From the NCBI GenBank assembly GCA_934647305.1, contig CAKUFI010000102.1:1-7943 (forward strand): a DNA stretch of 7,943 nt. Reading direction: 5' to 3'. Positions 5,385-7,943 of the stretch are shown here, piece after piece. The DNA is from an uncultured Clostridia bacterium. Lineage in GTDB: Bacteria; Bacillota; Clostridia; Christensenellales; Aristaeellaceae. The notes beneath the pieces are model-generated. The model made no database searches. It saw only the letters and a list, made by a program, of their open reading frames with translations, and had not been told where the DNA came from. Within the stretch, counting starts at the first letter, position 1; each line of letters opens with the position of its first letter. A program made the translations under genes and the position numbers.

Positions 5385-5423
5385 GCCGTCGCAAGGGGTT
5401 GCGCCCTTTGCGGCGGTTTCTTT
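5385..5423 (+). terminator. Terminator/attenuator-like hairpin between rpsO and pnp
   Basis: GCCGTCGCAAGGG (5385-5397) pairs with 5404-5417, with one bulged T at 5409, giving 13 bp around a six-base GTTGCG loop. TTTCTTT follows (5417-5423). It would stop a fraction of rpsO transcripts before pnp, or serve as a processing site. The E. coli rpsO-pnp pair likewise has a terminator and a processed hairpin in this interval. Confidence 0.7.
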
Positions 5424-5424
5424 A

Positions 5425-5443
5425 GGCGCTGAAAACCGGCGCC
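5425..5443 (+). other. Second hairpin in the pnp leader
   Basis: GGCGC (5425-5429) pairs with GCGCC (5439-5443) around a nine-base loop rich in A, directly after the T-tail of the larger hairpin. It may be part of a processed or autoregulated pnp leader, as PNPase controls its own mRNA in E. coli. No mechanism can be shown here. Confidence 0.35.
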
Positions 5444-5493
5444 CGAAGACGCCCGTTCCCCTGCCGTACAATTCTGTTTTCCAATTAAAAAAG

Positions 5494-5505
5494 GTCTATA
5501 TAGAC
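5494..5505. promoter_or_regulatory. 12-bp palindrome upstream of pnp, possible weak promoter element
   Basis: GTCTATATAGAC is a perfect palindrome ending 11 nt before the pnp SD. It contains TATATA, which could act as a -10, but no good -35 lies 16-18 nt upstream. TACAAT at 5467-5472 is another -10-like hexamer, also without a -35. A separate pnp promoter is therefore uncertain. Confidence 0.25.
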
Positions 5506-5528
5506 GAATGCCCAAGAGGAGGGACATC

Positions 5529-7685
5529 ATGTACAGAGAATTTTCCATTGAGCTGGGCGGCCGCAAGCTGACCCTGGAGTTCGGCAAGTACGCCGAGCAG
5601 GCCTCCGGCTCCACCTTCGTCCGTTACGGAGACACCTGCGTGCTCGTCAACGCCACCGTGGCCGCCGCGCCGCGCCCCGGCATCGACTTCTTCCCGCTGA
5701 GCGTGGACTATGAAGAGAAGCTCTACTCGGTCGGCCACATCCCCGGCTCCTGGAACCGCCGCGAGGGCCGTCCCGCCGAGAAGGCCATCCTGACCAGCCG
5801 CCTGATCGACCGCCCGCTGCGCCCGCTGTTCCCCAAGGGAATGCGCCACGACGTGTCCGTGGTGGCCACGGTCATGTCGGTCGAGCAGGACAACCTGCCT
5901 GAAATCGCCGCGATGATCGGCTCCTCCGCCGCGCTGTGCGTATCCGAGATTCCCTTCGCCGGCCCCACCGGCGCGGTGAACGTGGGCTACGTGGACGGCG
6001 AATACATCATCAACCCCACCGTCGAGCAGCGCGAAAAGTCGCTGATGAACCTGACCGTGGCCGGCACCAAGGAAGCCGTGCTGATGGTCGAGGCCGGCGC
6101 GAAGGAAGTCTCCGAGGAGGTCATGCTCAAGGCCATCCTCTTCGCCCATGAAGAGGTCAAGAAGCTGGTCGCCTTCCAGGAGATGATCGCCGCCGAGATC
6201 GGTAAGCCCAAGAAGGAGTTCCCGCTGGTGCTGCCGGGCGACGACGTGAAGGCCGCCGTGCGCGAATACGCCTATGACAAGGTGCAGTGGATGTTTGAGA
6301 CCTTCGACCGCAGCGAGCGCAACAAGCGCGAGGAGCAGGTCAAATCCGAGGTCGCCGAGCACTTCGTCGAGCAGTTCGAGGGCCGCGAGGTCGAGGTGGG
6401 CGACGCGCTGTACGCCATTGAAAAGGAAGTCATGCGCCGCCACATCATCGACAATGGCGTGCGTCCCGACGGCCGCAAGCTCACTGAGGTTCGCCCGATC
6501 TGGTGCGAGGTGGGCGTACTGCCCCGCGTGCACGGCTCCGGCGTGTTCACGCGCGGCCAGACACAGGTGCTCACCGCCGCGACTCTCGCACCCATGAGCG
6601 AGGTGCAGATCCTCGACGGTATCGGCACCGAGACCTCCAAGCGCTATATGCATCACTATAACTTTCCCGGCTACTCCACCGGCGAGGCCAAGCCCGTGCG
6701 CAGCCCCGGCCGCCGCGAAATCGGTCACGGCGCGCTGGCTGAGCGCGCGCTCGAGCCCATGATTCCCCCGGTTGAGGAGTTCCCCTACTGCCTGCGCCTG
6801 GTCTCCGAGGTCATGTCCTCCAACGGCTCGACCTCTCAAGCCTCGGTCTGCGGCTCCACGCTGGCCCTGATGGACGCCGGCGTGCCGATCAAGCGCCCTG
6901 TGGCCGGCGTGGCCATGGGCCTGATCAAGGACGTGGAGAACACCGGCAAGGTGGCCGTGCTGACCGACATCCAGGGCCTGGAAGACTTCCTGGGCGACAT
7001 GGACTTCAAGGTGGCCGGCACCGCGCTGGGCATCACCGCCATCCAGATGGACATCAAGATCAAGGGCATCGACGAGCCCATCCTGCGCCAGGCGCTGTCT
7101 CAGGCCTATGACGGCCGCATGCACATCCTGGGCAAGATGCTCGAGGTGCTGCCCGCCCCGCGCGCCGAGCTGTCCAAGTACGCGCCCAAGATCATCCAGT
7201 TCTCGATCGACCCCGCCAAGATCGGCGAGGTGGTCGGCCCCCGCGGCAAGATGATCAACAAGATCATCGAGGAGACCGGCGTGAAGATCGACATCGAGGA
7301 CGACGGCAGCGTGTACATCGCGACCGAGGACTCCGCCGCCGCGCAGAAGGCCAAGGCCTGGATCGAGGGCATCGTCCGCGAGCTGCAGGTGGGCGACGTG
7401 TTCACCGGCACCGTGGCGCGCATCATGCCCTTCGGCGCGTTCGTCGAGTACGCCCCCGGCAAGGACGGCATGATCCACATCTCCAAGCTGGCCAACGGCC
7501 GCGTGAACAAGGTTGAGGACGTGGTCAACATCGGCGACACCCTCGAGTGCAAGGTGGCCGAGATCGACGAGAAGGGCCGCATCAACCTGATCCGCAACGA
7601 CATCGTGTACGACGACGAGTCCATGCCGGTTCGCCGTCCCGCGCCTCGCCGCGACGATCGCCGTGGTCCCCGCCGCGAGCACTAA
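5529..7685 (+). CDS. pnp: Polynucleotide phosphorylase (PNPase)
   Basis: Cytoplasmic 3'-to-5' exoribonuclease that phosphorolyses RNA to nucleoside diphosphates and can add tails in reverse. It acts as a ring-shaped trimer. The product is 718 aa from the ATG at 5529, normal for the family. Domains in order: first RNase PH core (about 10-143); helical linker (about 150-310); second, catalytic RNase PH core (about 323-540) with FTRGQTQ (340-346), the phosphate-site region NGSTSQASVCGS (432-443), and metal-binding D486 and D492 in LEDFLGDMDF; KH domain (about 553-612) with GPRG (570-573); S1 domain (about 621-690); and an Arg-rich tail (700-718). The ATG at 5508 gives 7 extra residues but lacks an SD. 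The one at 5529 lies 6 nt after GGAGG (5518-5522) and fits the family N-terminus. It is probably co-transcribed with rpsO across the hairpin at 5385-5423. Confidence 0.97.
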   Translation: MYREFSIELGGRKLTLEFGKYAEQASGSTFVRYGDTCVLVNATVAAAPRPGIDFFPLSVDYEEKLYSVGHIPGSWNRREGRPAEKAILTSRLIDRPLRPLFPKGMRHDVSVVATVMSVEQDNLPEIAAMIGSSAALCVSEIPFAGPTGAVNVGYVDGEYIINPTVEQREKSLMNLTVAGTKEAVLMVEAGAKEVSEEVMLKAILFAHEEVKKLVAFQEMIAAEIGKPKKEFPLVLPGDDVKAAVREYAYDKVQWMFETFDRSERNKREEQVKSEVAEHFVEQFEGREVEVGDALYAIEKEVMRRHIIDNGVRPDGRKLTEVRPIWCEVGVLPRVHGSGVFTRGQTQVLTAATLAPMSEVQILDGIGTETSKRYMHHYNFPGYSTGEAKPVRSPGRREIGHGALAERALEPMIPPVEEFPYCLRLVSEVMSSNGSTSQASVCGSTLALMDAGVPIKRPVAGVAMGLIKDVENTGKVAVLTDIQGLEDFLGDMDFKVAGTALGITAIQMDIKIKGIDEPILRQALSQAYDGRMHILGKMLEVLPAPRAELSKYAPKIIQFSIDPAKIGEVVGPRGKMINKIIEETGVKIDIEDDGSVYIATEDSAAAQKAKAWIEGIVRELQVGDVFTGTVARIMPFGAFVEYAPGKDGMIHISKLANGRVNKVEDVVNIGDTLECKVAEIDEKGRINLIRNDIVYDDESMPVRRPAPRRDDRRGPRREH

Positions 7686-7809
7686 AAACATCGAAGGAAC
7701 GCCCGAGAGGCCCTGAAAAGCCGCCCGGGCTCTCCCGAAAACACCTGCCGCCGCAGAAGAGCGCATGGCCCCCTGAGCGGCGCGGGTTCGCTCTGACACA
7801 TAAACCGTT

Positions 7810-7843
7810 ACGGGAGAGAGTCGATTGCGGCCTCTCCCGTTTT
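7810..7843 (+). terminator. Intrinsic terminator of pnp
   Basis: ACGGGAGAG (7810-7818) and CTCTCCCGT (7832-7840) form a perfect 9-bp stem with a 13-base loop, followed by TTTTGCTT. It lies 125 nt after the pnp stop and faces rightward. The T-tract is short, so termination may be partial. An imperfect GAGAG/CTCTC stem at about 7706-7735 precedes it without a T-run. Confidence 0.7.
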
Positions 7844-7880
7844 GCTTCCATCAGGGCGAAGAAGGCTTCTTTAAGAAGCT

Positions 7881-7910
7881 CAGCTTGTCAAAAAAGGTTT
7901 TGACAAGCTG
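7881..7910. repeat. Perfect 13-bp inverted repeat near the right edge
   Basis: CAGCTTGTCAAAA (7881-7893) and TTTTGACAAGCTG (7898-7910) are exact reverse complements around an AAGG loop. A near-palindrome GCTTCTTTAAGAAGC lies just before it (7865-7879). It lacks a T-tail after the stem on either strand, so it is not a standard terminator. It may be an intergenic repeat unit (REP- or MITE-like) or a processed RNA hairpin. Confidence 0.6.
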
Positions 7911-7915
7911 GTGGA

Positions 7916-7934
7916 CGGGGAAGCAAGCTCCCCG
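7916..7934. repeat. Small GC hairpin next to the inverted repeat
   Basis: CGGGGA (7916-7921) pairs with TCCCCG (7929-7934) around AGCAAGC. It follows the 13-bp repeat after five bases, so the right edge carries a row of hairpins without a visible gene. It may continue beyond the window. Confidence 0.4.
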
Positions 7935-7943
7935 GCCAGGTGC

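Noticed and set aside
5496..7799. 767-codon minus-strand open frame opposite pnp
   Set aside because: Same shadow effect, with composition dominated by His, Asp, Leu, Gly and Ala and no recognisable fold, while pnp on the plus strand is complete.
7547..7903. 118-codon plus-strand frame overlapping the pnp end and downstream terminator
   Set aside because: It is out of frame with pnp, Arg/Pro-rich as expected for shifted GC-rich sequence, and crosses the terminator at 7810-7843.

Overview
This window is GC-rich and looks like the chromosome of a strictly anaerobic Firmicute, probably a high-GC Clostridia lineage such as gut Christensenellales or Oscillospirales relatives. That placement is an inference from three things: an NAD-linked multimeric [FeFe]-hydrogenase operon, near-perfect TAAGGAGG Shine-Dalgarno sequences, and Firmicute-like S15 and PNPase proteins. 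No mobile element, CRISPR array, rRNA or tRNA gene is visible.

Left part (about 148-4595, minus strand): a four-gene operon transcribed right to left. The order is hydC (NuoE-like), a small HndB-like protein, hydB (NuoF-like flavoprotein) and hydA (catalytic [FeFe]-hydrogenase). This is the same order as hndABCD of Desulfovibrio fructosovorans. The complex should couple NAD(H), and probably ferredoxin, to H2. A strong promoter (extended -10 TGC-TATAAT) lies at 4675-4683, with a 14-bp palindrome over its -35 position and a CodY-like box just upstream. Two oddities stand out. The small HndB-like subunit has lost most of its [2Fe-2S] cysteines. HydA has TSCSP instead of TSCCP in H-cluster motif L1.

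Middle (4596-5083): a 488-nt divergent intergenic region holding the hyd promoter and leader, an unexplained structured stretch of about 270 nt, and the rpsO promoter and leader.

Right part (5084-7685, plus strand): rpsO (ribosomal protein S15) followed by pnp (polynucleotide phosphorylase). This is the widespread rpsO-pnp pair, separated here by a strong terminator- or attenuator-like hairpin. After pnp come an intrinsic terminator and a perfect 13-bp inverted repeat near the window edge. At the left edge a rightward terminator (76-120) belongs to a gene outside the window that converges on hydA.

Most of the window is ordinary core metabolism and RNA machinery. The points most worth a second look are the degenerate HndB-like subunit, the hyd control region, and the structured DNA between the two divergent promoters.
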